A DNA stretch of 64,000 bases from positions 186,001 to 250,000 of the forward strand of contig NZ_JOHS01000010.1 in assembly GCF_000725625.1 (NCBI RefSeq), in the 5' to 3' direction. Positions within the stretch are counted from its first letter, which is position 1. Each line of letters opens with the position of its first letter. The notes under the pieces are model-generated. The model worked only from the letters and a program-made list of their open reading frames with translations. It was not told the origin of the DNA and did not search any database. Below are positions 8,691 to 17,280 of the stretch, piece by piece. The stretch is from Streptomyces sp. NRRL F-6676. Lineage in GTDB: Bacteria; Actinomycetota; Actinomycetes; Streptomycetales; Streptomycetaceae. Position numbers and translations under genes: made by a program.

Positions 8691-10294
8691 CGTGCCGCGG
8701 CCTCCTTCGGGGACGACGGGGCGTGCGTACGGGGCCGGACGGGCGGGGCGGCGGCGCAGGCCGGGTCGGCCAGCGCCCAGCGGGCCACCAGACCGAGGCA
8801 GACGGCGGTCAGCGCGGTCGAGGGCCCACCGATGTCGCCGTACGCGAAGTCGATGAGCTGCCAGATCAGCAGCCCGCAGGCGACGAGCGCGCAGTCGAGC
8901 CCACGCGGGACGCCCGCGCCGGCTCCGCGGGAGGCGCCCGCGCGCGCCCCGATCCGGGGGCGCGCGCCGCCGTGCGCGCCGGGCGTGCGGGACGGGGCGT
9001 ACGAGCCCGGCGTGCCGCACGGGCCGCCCGTGCCGCACGGGCCGCCCGTGCCGCACGCGCCCGGTGCGCCGTATGCGCCCGGCGTCCCCCGCCGCACCCG
9101 CACCAGCCCGCGCACCCCGCACACCAGCAGCGCGAGCCAGCCGCCGACGAGGGTCGTCACGCCGAGCAGTCCCTGCTCACTGAGCACGAGCAGGTACATG
9201 TTGTGCGGCGACAGCAGCGGCTGCTTGCGGAACGCGGCGCCCGCCCCCTCCGTGTCGCTGCCCGAGGAGAGCGCCAACGAGGCGTAACCGTCCCGGTGTT
9301 CGGGGAAGCCCTTGAGGCCGACGCCGGTCAGCGGGTGGTCGCTCCACATGTCGACCGCCGCCGCCCACATCGTGTACCGGTCGGTGACGGACTGGTCCGG
9401 GGCGTCCGTGACCTGGCCGATGCTGCTCAGCCGTTCCTGGAGCATCGACGAGCCGACGCCGAACCCGCCCACCAGCACCAGGCCCGCCGCCACCACGACC
9501 GCGAGCACCCGCAGCGCCCGCCGTACCCCGGCGAGCAGCAGCTGGGCGCCGCAGGCCACGGCGGTCGCGATCCACGCGCCCCGGCTGAACGACAGCGCGA
9601 GCGGCGCCAACAGCGCCAGCGCGCACACCAGGGCGCCCACGCGCTGCCGCACGCCCCCGGCGCCCAGCGCGAGCCCGACCGCGCACACCACTCCGAACGA
9701 CACCACCGCCGCCATCCCCATGACGTCCGTCGCCCCGAAGGTCCCCACCGCCCGGATGTCCTCGCCCCGGTACGAGGCGCCGGTCCCGGTGGCGTACTGG
9801 TGCACGCCGAGCGCCCCCTGCCACAACGCGAGCCCCACCAGCGACCAGGCGAGCAGTCGCAGATCGGCACGGTGCCGCAGCAGCAGGACGACGGCGGCCG
9901 GAACGAGCACGAAGACCTGCAAATAACGGCCGAACCCGGCGAGCCCTTCGCCCGGCGAAGGCGCCCCGAGGGCTGCCGCGGCGAACCCGACGACGGGCAG
10001 CCCCAGCACCGCCGCCGCGGTGACCGACAGCGGACGCTGCCGCCGGCGCACGAGCCGGAGCGCGCAGTACACCACCAGCGCCCCCGAGGCGACGTCCGCC
10101 GCCGTCGCGCCACCTCCGCCGCCCGGGTCGACGGGCAGCGCGAGCAGCGCGACGACCGCGACCGCGGGCAGTACCGGCGCCACGGCCGCGACCCGGCGGC
10201 CGAACGGCGTGCCCGTGAACGGCGGCTGTGCGGCGGAGGGACGGGAGCCCGGGGAGCCCGCGGGCTGGGGGAACGGCGGGACGACGTGGCTCAC
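8687..10294 (-). CDS. O-antigen ligase / Wzy-type polymerase family membrane protein
   Basis: 535 aa, GTG start at 10294, 3 bp after the glycosylphosphotransferase stop. There are about ten or more hydrophobic segments. A large loop contains SVTDRYTMWAAAVDMWSDHP and GVGLKGFPEHRDGY, the Wzy_C signature (W-x-x-H-P and G-x-G). A Gly/Pro/Cys-rich run of GT/GP-CGTGG repeats (residues about 400-450) separates the last helices. In the family these proteins join or polymerise undecaprenyl-linked glycans outside the membrane. As the only such protein in the locus, it is the best candidate polymerase. Confidence 0.85.
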   Translation of the reverse strand: MSHVVPPFPQPAGSPGSRPSAAQPPFTGTPFGRRVAAVAPVLPAVAVVALLALPVDPGGGGGATAADVASGALVVYCALRLVRRRQRPLSVTAAAVLGLPVVGFAAAALGAPSPGEGLAGFGRYLQVFVLVPAAVVLLLRHRADLRLLAWSLVGLALWQGALGVHQYATGTGASYRGEDIRAVGTFGATDVMGMAAVVSFGVVCAVGLALGAGGVRQRVGALVCALALLAPLALSFSRGAWIATAVACGAQLLLAGVRRALRVLAVVVAAGLVLVGGFGVGSSMLQERLSSIGQVTDAPDQSVTDRYTMWAAAVDMWSDHPLTGVGLKGFPEHRDGYASLALSSGSDTEGAGAAFRKQPLLSPHNMYLLVLSEQGLLGVTTLVGGWLALLVCGVRGLVRVRRGTPGAYGAPGACGTGGPCGTGGPCGTPGSYAPSRTPGAHGGARPRIGARAGASRGAGAGVPRGLDCALVACGLLIWQLIDFAYGDIGGPSTALTAVCLGLVARWALADPACAAAPPVRPRTHAPSSPKEAAAR

Positions 10295-10297
10295 CGG

Positions 10298-11875
10298 TCA
10301 GCTCCCCGTCGGACGGACCAGCGCGACCGCCGTGCGCAGCAGGATGCAGACGTCCTGCCACAGCGACCAGTCGTCGATGTAGGCGTTGTCGAAGCGGGCC
10401 CGGTCCTCGATGGAGGTGTCCCCGCGCAATCCGCTGATCTGCGCGAGCCCGGTGATGCCGACCGGCATCCGGTGCCGGGCCGCGTAACCGGGGTACGCCT
10501 GGCTGAACGTACGCACGAAGTACGGACGTTCGGGGCGCGGGCCGACCAGGCTCATGTCGCCCCGGAAGACGTTCCACAGCTGGAGCAGCTCGTCCAGCGA
10601 GGAGCGGCGCAGGAACCGGCAGAACCGGCTCATCTCCGCCTCGCCCGCCACGCTCCAGCGCGTCGCGGCCTCGTGCGCGTCGGCCGGCCGGTGCGTGCGC
10701 AGCTTGAGCAGGGTGAACGGCCGGCCGTCCTTGCCGATCCGCTCCTGCCGGAACACCACGCCGGGCCCGTCGGACAGCCGCAGCGCGAGGGCGCAGCCCA
10801 ACAGCAGCGGGGAGAGCAACAGCAGCAGGACGCCGGAGACCAGCACGTCCAGCACCCGCTTCCCCGCGGTGCCGAGGCCGCGGTCGCCGCGGCCGGCACC
10901 GTCGAGCCGCCGGCAGACGAAGCCGGCGAGCCGCTCGGTGCGGTCGCGCGCACTGCGGGCGTAGGGGGCGCGTGCGGCGTACGGGGCGGGGTGCGCCGGG
11001 TGGACGTCGTACGCCGGAGGCGCCGCGTCGACCTCCCACAGGGCGCAGCCGGCCGCGGCCAGCTCACGGACCGGCGCCAGGTGCTCGGTGCCGAGCGGGG
11101 TGTCGGCGGGACCGGTGTCGGCGCCGGCGTGCGCGCCCGCGCCCGTGCGCTCACCCGCGCCCCTGACGAAGAGAACCGCGCGCACGCCGTTCTGGATGAA
11201 CGCCCGCCGCACCTCCTCGCCCGTGGTCAGCACGGGGAGCCCGTCGTCGCCGCCCGCGGACTGCGCCGGGGAGACCACGCCGACGGGGCGCAGCCCGCAG
11301 CCCGGGTGGCGCAGGAAGGCCGCGGCCACGCGCTGGGCGGTGGCGGCGTCGCCCGCCACCAGCGCGGCGCCCGGGCGGCGGACCAGTGTCCGGCGGCGCA
11401 GCCAGTGCACGGTGCCGCGGCCCGCGCCGCTCGCCCCGGACTGAAGGGCGCAGCCCAGGACGAGGGCGTGCGCGGAGAACGCGTGCGCCGGAGCGAACGC
11501 CGCGGTGAGCGCCGCCAGCGCGCACCAGCTCACCGCGATCCGCCCGCACACCGCGGGCAGTTCGTCGAGCAGGACCGGCACGGCGGGCGGCCGGTGCAGT
11601 CCGGCGCGCACGTTCAGCGTCAGGACGCCGAGCAGCAGCGCGCCCGGGAACAGCGGGTGACCGCGGGTCCCGTCCACCACGAGGGCGGCGAGCAGTGCGG
11701 CACCGGCGTCCACGGCGAGCAGCAGCGGCGCCGGCAGCCGCCGTACCGCAGGTGGGCGGCCGGCGGGCAGCCGGTAACCGTCGGCGGCCTCGCGGGGAGG
11801 GATGACCGAGACGGGCGAGTGTCCGTACTCCCGCGGCTGTCCGCCGGGGGAGGGAACGGTGCTTTCCGCAGTCAC
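10298..11875 (-). CDS. Polyprenyl glycosylphosphotransferase (polysaccharide initiator)
   Basis: 525 aa. The GTG at 11875 overlaps the upstream stop as GTGA. The N-terminal half has several membrane segments and a nucleotide-binding-like region (ALVAGDAATAQRVAAAFLRHP), as in WbaP/EpsL-type proteins. The C-terminal catalytic domain has KRVLDVLVSGVLLLLLSPLLL, FRQERIGKDGRPFTLLKLRT, RRSSLDELLQLWNVFRGDMS, LVGPRPERPYF and GITGLAQISG, all hallmark bacterial sugar transferase motifs. It transfers a sugar-1-phosphate from a nucleotide sugar to undecaprenyl phosphate, the first step of repeat-unit assembly. Confidence 0.93.
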   Translation of the reverse strand: MTAESTVPSPGGQPREYGHSPVSVIPPREAADGYRLPAGRPPAVRRLPAPLLLAVDAGAALLAALVVDGTRGHPLFPGALLLGVLTLNVRAGLHRPPAVPVLLDELPAVCGRIAVSWCALAALTAAFAPAHAFSAHALVLGCALQSGASGAGRGTVHWLRRRTLVRRPGAALVAGDAATAQRVAAAFLRHPGCGLRPVGVVSPAQSAGGDDGLPVLTTGEEVRRAFIQNGVRAVLFVRGAGERTGAGAHAGADTGPADTPLGTEHLAPVRELAAAGCALWEVDAAPPAYDVHPAHPAPYAARAPYARSARDRTERLAGFVCRRLDGAGRGDRGLGTAGKRVLDVLVSGVLLLLLSPLLLGCALALRLSDGPGVVFRQERIGKDGRPFTLLKLRTHRPADAHEAATRWSVAGEAEMSRFCRFLRRSSLDELLQLWNVFRGDMSLVGPRPERPYFVRTFSQAYPGYAARHRMPVGITGLAQISGLRGDTSIEDRARFDNAYIDDWSLWQDVCILLRTAVALVRPTGS

Positions 11876-13638
11876 GTGTGGCTGGACTCCCTGCACTCGG
11901 TGGCTTCCGCGCCGGTGGTGTGCGCGGCGCGCACGGCGCAAGAGGCGCACGGGGCGGACCCGCCGCCCGGGGCGTGATCGGTGCGTCTGGGACGGCGCGC
12001 GGCCTCCGGGAGGTGCGCGGCGCAAACAGCGGCGCACGCCCCGGCAACGGACGCGCCGCGTACGCCTGCCGCGCCGCGTACGCCTGCCGCGCCCCGCAGG
12101 GCGCGTAGTCCGGCCACATCCCACATGGCCCGTACGCCCCTGGCGGCCCGTGCGCCCCAGGCACCCGCTGCCTTCCGCGCGGCCGGCAGACCCGCCGGGC
12201 CCGGAACACCCCATAGGGCTCGTGCGCCTGTCGTGGCCCACATGGCCCATGTGCCTGTCGTCTTGTGTGCGTTCGGCAGCCCGGCCGGGCCTGGGGCGCC
12301 CCACAGGGTCCGTGCGCTCGTCACGGCCCGCGCGGCCCATGTGCCTGTCGTCCTGCGCGCAGTCGGCAGGCCCGCCGGGCCTCGCGCGTCTCGCACGCTG
12401 CGCGCGCCCCGCGCGCCCCGTACGTTCTCCGCGCCCCGGGTGTCCCGTACATCCCCCGCGCGCCGCCGCGCCCCGGCCGGTCCCGCGTCCCGGGGCGCGG
12501 CCCCGGCCGGCGGGCCCGCGGCGAGGAGTTCGCGGTAGACCCCCATGACCGCCTCCGTCGTCCGCCGCACGTCGTGCGTGGCCACGACGTGCTCGCGGGC
12601 CTCGTCGCCGAGCCGGGCGCGCAGCGGGGGGTCGAGCAGCAGGGCGGCGATCCGGTCGGCCAGCGGGCCCGGCTGTTCGACGGGCACCGGTTCCTGACCC
12701 GGCGGCAGACACTCCCGGGCGCCCGCGACCTCCGTCAGCACGACCGGCCGTCCGCACGCCATCGCCTCCAGCGGCGCCAGCGCCATGCCCTCCCAACGGG
12801 ACGGCAGGACGACCACGTCGGCCGCGCGGTACCAGGGCACGACGTCGTCCACCGCACCGGCGAACAGCACCGACGCGGGCGCCGAAGCCCGCAGCCGGGC
12901 CTCATCCGGACCGTCCCCGACCAGCACGAGCCGGGCCCGCGGCACCCGCCGGACCACCGCGGGCCAGGCGCGCAACAGCACGTCCTGCCCCTTCTGCCGG
13001 CACAACCGCCCGACACAGACGACGAGCGGGCCGTCCGGCTCGGTGTCCGCGAGGAGGCCGAGCCCGGCGCGCGCGTCCGCGTGGGGCGCGGGGCGGTGGT
13101 GTTCGGTGTCCACCCCGTTCGGTACGACACTCCACGAGGCGCGCACCCCGGCGCGTACGCCCGTCGCGCGCTCCGCCTCGCTGACGCACACCACGCGCGC
13201 GGCCCAGCGGGCGCCCCAGCGTTCCCAGCGCACCGACAGCGCCGCCAGCGCCCCGTCCACCGCCTCGAACGACCAGGCGTGCGGCTGGAACACGGTCGGC
13301 ACCCGCCCCCGCACCGCGAGCCGGGCCGCGAGCCCCGCCTTGGCGCTGTGCGCGTGCACCAGGTCCGGCCGCGTCCCGGCGAGCACGCGCCGGAGCCGCC
13401 GCACCTCTCCGGGCAGCGCACGCCCCGGCGCGCGAGTCGCCGGCCAGTCGTGCACCTCCGCGCCGAGCGCCCGGAGCGCGTCGGCGAGCCCGGAGCCGCC
13501 CGGACAGGCCACGGCGACACGGAGCCCGGCGGCCCGCTGGGCGCGCACCAGGTCGCGCACCACCCGGGCCACCCCGCCGTCGACCGGCTGGGTGAGGTGC
13601 AGGACCAGTGGCCCATGGCCGGTTGCTGGCAGGTGCAT
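11872..13638 (-). CDS. GT4-family glycosyltransferase with a repeat-built C-terminal extension
   Basis: 588 aa, ATG at 13638 after GAGGAA. Residues 1 to about 385 are a complete GT4 enzyme: LHLTQPVDGGVARVVRDLV, LVHAHSAKAGL, VVPNGVD, CVGRLCRQKGQDVLL, LPSRWEGMALAPLEAMACG. About 200 further residues follow, which is unusual. Three 30-residue tandem repeats (GPAGLP...TTGTWA...LWG) are encoded by three exact 90-bp units at 12112-12381, followed by shorter Ala/Gly/Val/Arg repeats and a Cys-containing tail. Codon third positions there look less G/C-biased than in the catalytic part. The gene overlaps the glycosylphosphotransferase gene as GTGA. The enzyme call is firm; the extension has no function I recognise. 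Confidence 0.88.
   Translation of the reverse strand: MHLPATGHGPLVLHLTQPVDGGVARVVRDLVRAQRAAGLRVAVACPGGSGLADALRALGAEVHDWPATRAPGRALPGEVRRLRRVLAGTRPDLVHAHSAKAGLAARLAVRGRVPTVFQPHAWSFEAVDGALAALSVRWERWGARWAARVVCVSEAERATGVRAGVRASWSVVPNGVDTEHHRPAPHADARAGLGLLADTEPDGPLVVCVGRLCRQKGQDVLLRAWPAVVRRVPRARLVLVGDGPDEARLRASAPASVLFAGAVDDVVPWYRAADVVVLPSRWEGMALAPLEAMACGRPVVLTEVAGARECLPPGQEPVPVEQPGPLADRIAALLLDPPLRARLGDEAREHVVATHDVRRTTEAVMGVYRELLAAGPPAGAAPRDAGPAGARRRAGDVRDTRGAENVRGARGARSVRDARGPAGLPTARRTTGTWAARAVTSARTLWGAPGPAGLPNAHKTTGTWAMWATTGARALWGVPGPAGLPAARKAAGAWGARAARGVRAMWDVAGLRALRGAAGVRGAAGVRGASVAGACAAVCAAHLPEAARRPRRTDHAPGGGSAPCASCAVRAAHTTGAEATECRESSHT
12112..12381. repeat. Three 90-bp tandem repeats in the GT4 gene
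   Basis: In the coding direction the units start at 12381, 12291 and 12201, each beginning with the codons for GPAGLP. The first two are the most alike; the third has diverged (TTGTW becomes AAGAW). They produce Trp-containing 30-residue repeats. Confidence 0.85.
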
Positions 13639-13678
13639 GCGCGATTCCTCGGTCACGGACGGCGTCAGGGGGCGCGCG

Positions 13679-14914
13679 TCACTGCTGGGCATCGACGGCG
13701 ACGAAGAGTGCCCCGGTCCAGGCCGCGTCGCGCTGTGAAACGATCTGAAAGTCCAACCGGTCACCCCCGTTTCGGGTCGTGCCGGCGAGATCGAGCAGGT
13801 CCGAGTCGTAGCCGAGGGTGTTCACGGGCCCCGACCGGCGCCGGTCCGGGCTTCTCGGGGCTCCGGCCGACCGATGCGGCCCGACAAGTCCGGGCGATCC
13901 GGTCATTTTTTCCGTCGATCCGTCTGGACCCGCGATGGTCGAGTTCAGTACGTCGGTACGCGGGTTGGCGGAATCACTCAGCACCGTGCGCGCCCCCCGG
14001 CGTGCGGATGCGCTCAGTGAGTCACCCGTGCGCCCCCGGTCGCCGTTGTAGGCGACCAGTCCCACGACGCCGTGCGCACCCGGCGGGAAGGACAGCCGGC
14101 GCATTCGCACCAGGGTCCGCGCGCCCGGCGCGAGCGCCTCGAAGCCGTCCCACAGCACCAGGTGCCGCAACGGCTCCGACGCCTTCTCGTACGCCACCAC
14201 CAGCGTCCAGCCGCCCCAGGAACCGGCTGCCGAACGGCCCTTGGCCACATTGATCTGCGCCACCGTGTATGCGCCCGAGCCGCTCGACCGGACCAGCCCG
14301 GTGACGTCCGCCGAGGCCTGGTAGGCGTCCGCGCCGTGGGCCGTCCGGTGGCCGACGACGGTGTCCGCGAGCAGCGCCTTGTAGCTGCCGCCCGGCTCGG
14401 CGACCAGCACCCGCCCGTTGTCCGCGGGCGGCTTCTGCTCACCGACACGGAGGTTGCCGCCCCAGTACAGGCGTGCGTACGTGACGTACGCGCCCGGCGG
14501 CAGACGGAGTTCGGCGCGGCTGGAGTTGTAGGTGTTCGGGTCGTCGTCGACATCGACGTACCCCATGTCGAAGTCGCCGTTGGTGCCCGCGCCGCCCGCG
14601 CGCGCGGCCCGGCAGGCACGGTCGCCGCCCGGGGTGCGGGCGGGCCGGGTGCGGCAGGTCACGGCGGTGCCGGCCGCCCGGACGAGGCCGCCGTGGCGCA
14701 GGGCGCGGTACCGCTCGGCGAACGGGACGCGCTGCCGTTCGGGCGCGGGGGCCCGGGCCGCAACGGGCGAAGCGGCTGAAGCGGCCGGAGCGGCCGAGGC
14801 CGCCGGGGCAGGGGGTGGGCCGGGGGCCGCGGTGGCTGCGGGGGCCCAGAGGGCGGTGAGGGCGCAGACACACGCGATCGCGCGGCCCAGGGGATGACCG
14901 GAGGAAAAACGCAT
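13679..14914 (-). CDS. Secreted protein of unknown function, first gene of the polysaccharide operon
   Basis: 411 aa, ATG at 14914. A signal peptide is clear (GRAIACVCALTALWAPAATA, about residues 10-30), then an Ala/Pro-rich linker. The main domain has MGYVDVDDDPNTYNSS, YVTYARLYWGGN, WGGWTLVVAYE and LVLWDGFEAL. It looks like an all-beta extracellular domain of the kind seen in exported Streptomyces proteins (a DUF3344-like appearance, from memory). A Cys pair lies in the linker region. There is no sorting signal or C-terminal membrane anchor. It is 41 bp upstream of the GT4 gene, so it is probably co-transcribed; a matrix or polysaccharide-binding role is a guess. Confidence 0.75.
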   Translation of the reverse strand: MRFSSGHPLGRAIACVCALTALWAPAATAAPGPPPAPAASAAPAASAASPVAARAPAPERQRVPFAERYRALRHGGLVRAAGTAVTCRTRPARTPGGDRACRAARAGGAGTNGDFDMGYVDVDDDPNTYNSSRAELRLPPGAYVTYARLYWGGNLRVGEQKPPADNGRVLVAEPGGSYKALLADTVVGHRTAHGADAYQASADVTGLVRSSGSGAYTVAQINVAKGRSAAGSWGGWTLVVAYEKASEPLRHLVLWDGFEALAPGARTLVRMRRLSFPPGAHGVVGLVAYNGDRGRTGDSLSASARRGARTVLSDSANPRTDVLNSTIAGPDGSTEKMTGSPGLVGPHRSAGAPRSPDRRRSGPVNTLGYDSDLLDLAGTTRNGGDRLDFQIVSQRDAAWTGALFVAVDAQQ

Positions 14915-15055
14915 GACCGGCGTCGCACCCTTCGCGGCTCGTGGGCGGTCTCGGACGGCTCGCCACTGTAGCCACAAGGGGGATGTACCGGATAAAAGCG
15001 GCAACTGTGTCGGCCGGGTCAATCTCCGTACCGTCGGAGTTCACCCCATCGGCGG

Positions 15056-15083
15056 CACAACCCGGGCCGCGGCCACGCGTTGA
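15056..15083 (+). promoter_or_regulatory. Sigma-BldN-like promoter for the first chaplin
   Basis: CACAAC (15056-15061), a 16-bp spacer, then CGTTGA (15078-15083). The sigma-BldN consensus as I remember it is CGTAAC-N16-CGTTGA, so the -10 box is exact, the -35 is 4 of 6, and the spacing is exact. It sits 54 bp upstream of the chaplin start. Confidence 0.55.
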
Positions 15084-15137
15084 TTCAGCGTCGGGCATCC
15101 CGCCCGGCTGTTGTGACAACCCAAGGAGCACTTCTCC

Positions 15138-15377
15138 ATGTCGCGTATCGCGAAGGGCCTGGCCCTCACCACCGTTGCCGCCGCGGCCGTGGCGGGCACC
15201 GCCGGCATCGCCGCTGCCGACGCCGACGCCGGGGCCGTCGCCGCCCACTCGCCGGGTGTCGTGTCGGGCAACGCCATTCAGGTTCCGATCCACGTTCCGG
15301 TCAACGTCTGCGGCAACACCATCAACGTCATCGGTCTGCTGAACCCGGCGTTCGGCAACACCTGCGTCAACGACTGA
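15138..15377 (+). CDS. chpF: Short chaplin
   Basis: 79 aa, ATG after AAGGAGC. A signal peptide (residues 1 to about 27) is followed by one chaplin domain: SPGVVSGNAIQVPIHVPVNV, CGNTINVIGLLNPAFGN, with two cysteines that form an intramolecular disulfide in the family. Chaplins are secreted, assemble into amyloid-like films and make aerial hyphae and spores hydrophobic. It is a short chaplin with no sortase signal. The symbol follows remembered synteny with S. coelicolor (a chaplin beside a polysaccharide cluster and a tyrosinase pair); the family call is certain, the orthologue name is tentative. A hairpin terminator follows. Confidence 0.93.
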   Translation: MSRIAKGLALTTVAAAAVAGTAGIAAADADAGAVAAHSPGVVSGNAIQVPIHVPVNVCGNTINVIGLLNPAFGNTCVND

Positions 15378-15398
15378 CGTCTCGACGGACCGACGGAC

Positions 15399-15425
15399 CG
15401 GCCGTCCCCCTGGCGGGGGCGGCCG
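15399..15425 (+). terminator. Hairpin after the first chaplin
   Basis: CGGCCG-T-CCCCC, loop TGGC, then GGGGG-CGGCCG: an 11-bp stem with one bulged T, 21 bp after the chaplin stop. No T-run follows, as is common in Streptomyces. Confidence 0.7.
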
Positions 15426-15607
15426 TTCCGTGCTGTCCGGCCCCGAATGGCGGTGTGCCGCCGGGAGCCGCCGCAGGCGCTCCCACCAGGGAAGACGCCG
15501 CGTTCCGGGCACCCGGGACGTCACTTGCCGCGGTCGACCGGTTGCAGCAGGTCACCGCCCCTTTCACGGTGAGCAGAGGATTCGATGCCCCGCTGAAAGG
15601 AACATCC

Positions 15608-16525
15608 ATGCGTGCTCTGCCCGCACGGCACCTCGCGTCCCCGGCACTCTGCGCCGCGCTCCTGCTCGGGATCGCCGGACCCGCCGCCGTCGCGGCCGAC
15701 GGCCAGTCGGCCACGGATCAGGCGGCCACGGGCCAGTCGGTCGCGGATCAGGCGGCCGCCGGCCGGTCCGAGTCCGGCTCGTCCGCCTCCGGCCAGTCGC
15801 AGGTGCCCGTCCCCGGCGCGGACGCGCTGCTCGGCCAGGTCCGGTCGCTCTCCACCGCCGGCGGTGTGCTGACCCCCGTCACCGACCTGCTCGACACCAC
15901 CCTCAAGGCGGACAACGGCCAGCTCTCCGCCAAGCGGGCGGCCGAGCTCGGCCGGGCGGCCAAGGACGCCATCAAGAAGGCCGCGGCGGCTCCGTCGACG
16001 GTCGCGCTGCCCGCGAAGCCCGCCGCGACGCCCACGTCACCGGCCGGTTCGCCCGCCGGTTCCGCGAGCCCGGCGAAGCCGGCCGAGCCCGCGAAGCTAG
16101 CGGAATCGGCGAAGCCCGCCGAGCCCGCGCGACCGGCCGAATCCGCGAAGCCGGTGACGCCCGCGGCCCCGCCGCTGTCGAAGACCGCCGCCCTCGGGCA
16201 GACCCGGGCGCACGGCGACAGGGCGACGCGGAAGGACACCACCCAGGACGCGCTGACGGCCCTCCAGAAGGCGGTCGACGCGCTGGTCAAGGCGTCCACC
16301 TCCGGTGACGTCGGCCAGGTGGTGCCGGCCGTCTCCGAGGTGGTGAACAACCTCGTCGACGTACTGATCGCCACGCTCACCGACAGCAGTCTGAGCGACC
16401 CGGACCTGACCGATCCCGACCTGGCCGGTCTCATCCCGTCGGCGAGCGACGTCTCGGCCGTCACGCTTCCGTCGGCCCCGGCGCTGCCGCCGCTGCCGAG
16501 CGACCTCATCCTCCCGACGAGTTGA
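15608..16525 (+). CDS. Secreted Ala/Pro-rich protein of unknown function
   Basis: 305 aa, ATG preceded by GAAAGGAAC. A signal peptide runs to about residue 31 (LCAALLLGIAGPAAVAADG). A short repeat of AATGQS/VADQAA units follows. Then come a predicted helical segment (LLGQVRSLSTAGGVLTPVTD to KDAIKKAAA), a Lys-Pro-Ala-Glu repeat linker (KPAEPAKLAESAKPAEPA) and a second helical segment (ALTALQKAVDALVKAS). The Pro/Ala/Lys linker resembles wall-spanning regions, but there is no LPXTG-type signal. It lies between the two chaplins with two other small secreted proteins, so a cell-surface or aerial-hypha role is likely. I do not recognise the family. Confidence 0.75.
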   Translation: MRALPARHLASPALCAALLLGIAGPAAVAADGQSATDQAATGQSVADQAAAGRSESGSSASGQSQVPVPGADALLGQVRSLSTAGGVLTPVTDLLDTTLKADNGQLSAKRAAELGRAAKDAIKKAAAAPSTVALPAKPAATPTSPAGSPAGSASPAKPAEPAKLAESAKPAEPARPAESAKPVTPAAPPLSKTAALGQTRAHGDRATRKDTTQDALTALQKAVDALVKASTSGDVGQVVPAVSEVVNNLVDVLIATLTDSSLSDPDLTDPDLAGLIPSASDVSAVTLPSAPALPPLPSDLILPTS

Positions 16526-16858
16526 GCGACGGGCGGGCGGGACCGCCCCGCACGCCGCCGCCTCGTCGTCGCGCCGACCCTGCCGCAGGGTCGGCGCGAC
16601 GCGTTTGTGCGCGGGGCGTTCGTCGCCCGCGCCCCCGAAGGGCCGCACCGCGAAAGGCCGACAAGGGCCGCACCCCGGAGGCCCGCCCTTGAAAGGCGCA
16701 CCTCCGAAGGGGCGCCACCTTCCGAAGGGCCGCACCCCCCGAAGGGCCGCGCCCCCCGAAGGGGCGCGGCCCCGTTTCCGTGATCCGCGGGGCTCGTTAG
16801 GCCGTGCGCACACGCCGTCCGGCGACGTACGCGCGTCGCCGCAGCAGGAAGGAACACG
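16526..16858. other. Intergenic region with a terminator and a CCGAAGGG-type repeat tract
   Basis: After the strong hairpin at 16567-16601, bases about 16630-16780 hold some seven imperfect copies of a CCGAAGGGCCGCACC-like unit, many able to pair as CCCC-GAA-GGGG mini-hairpins. The last 80 bp contain the ribosome binding site (AGGAAGGA) and probably the promoter of the next gene. No credible coding sequence. Confidence 0.6.
16567..16601 (+). terminator. Strong perfect hairpin terminator
   Basis: A 16-bp perfect stem (CGTCGCGCCGACCCTG paired with its complement) with a 3-nt loop CCG, about 40 bp downstream of the secreted-protein stop. A GCGTTTG stretch follows. Confidence 0.85.
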
Positions 16859-17167
16859 ATGAAGTCGTCGAAGTCCCTCAAGGCCGTCGCCGTCGTTGCC
16901 GGGTCCCTCGCCGTGGCGGGAGCGGCCACCCCCGCCCTCGCCGCCACACAGCCCGCCGACTTCGAGACGCCCACCAGCCTCAACGGCGGTGTGGAGAAAG
17001 CCCTCAGCACGCGAACCCTGGATCTGCGCCCGTTGCAGCACCAGTCGGACACCCTCGACACCGAGAACGAGGACTCCGTGCTCAACACGGTGAACGGCGT
17101 GGCCGACACCCTCAACCGCAACGGCGGCGCCGCCCGGCTCCTGGGCGGCCTCCCGCTGGGTGGCTGA
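16859..17167 (+). CDS. Small secreted protein, GVEK family
   Basis: 102 aa, ATG after AGGAAGGA. A signal peptide (residues 1 to about 28, ending TPALAA) leaves a mature chain of about 74 residues with no cysteine. It contains GGVEKALSTRTLDLRPLQHQ and NTVNGVADTLNRNGG. The GGVEKAL motif, placed just after the signal peptide, recurs as DGVEKSL in the next gene, so the two look like distant paralogues. They lie between two chaplins and next to the tyrosinase pair, suggesting a secreted developmental or surface protein. No known domain recognised. Confidence 0.75.
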   Translation: MKSSKSLKAVAVVAGSLAVAGAATPALAATQPADFETPTSLNGGVEKALSTRTLDLRPLQHQSDTLDTENEDSVLNTVNGVADTLNRNGGAARLLGGLPLGG

Positions 17168-17280
17168 CCGCCTGTCGTACTACTGCGTCACCCGGGGGAA
17201 TCCCGTACTGGCGCCGTCCCCCCGGTCGTTACCCGATACGAAGGCAGCCCCACGCCCATCCGAAAGGGACCGCACCCGAC

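Noticed and set aside
8723..11977. Plus-strand open frame of 1084 codons
   Set aside because: It is the antisense shadow of the ligase and glycosylphosphotransferase genes; its product is Arg/Gly/Ala/Gln nonsense without domains or a ribosome binding site.
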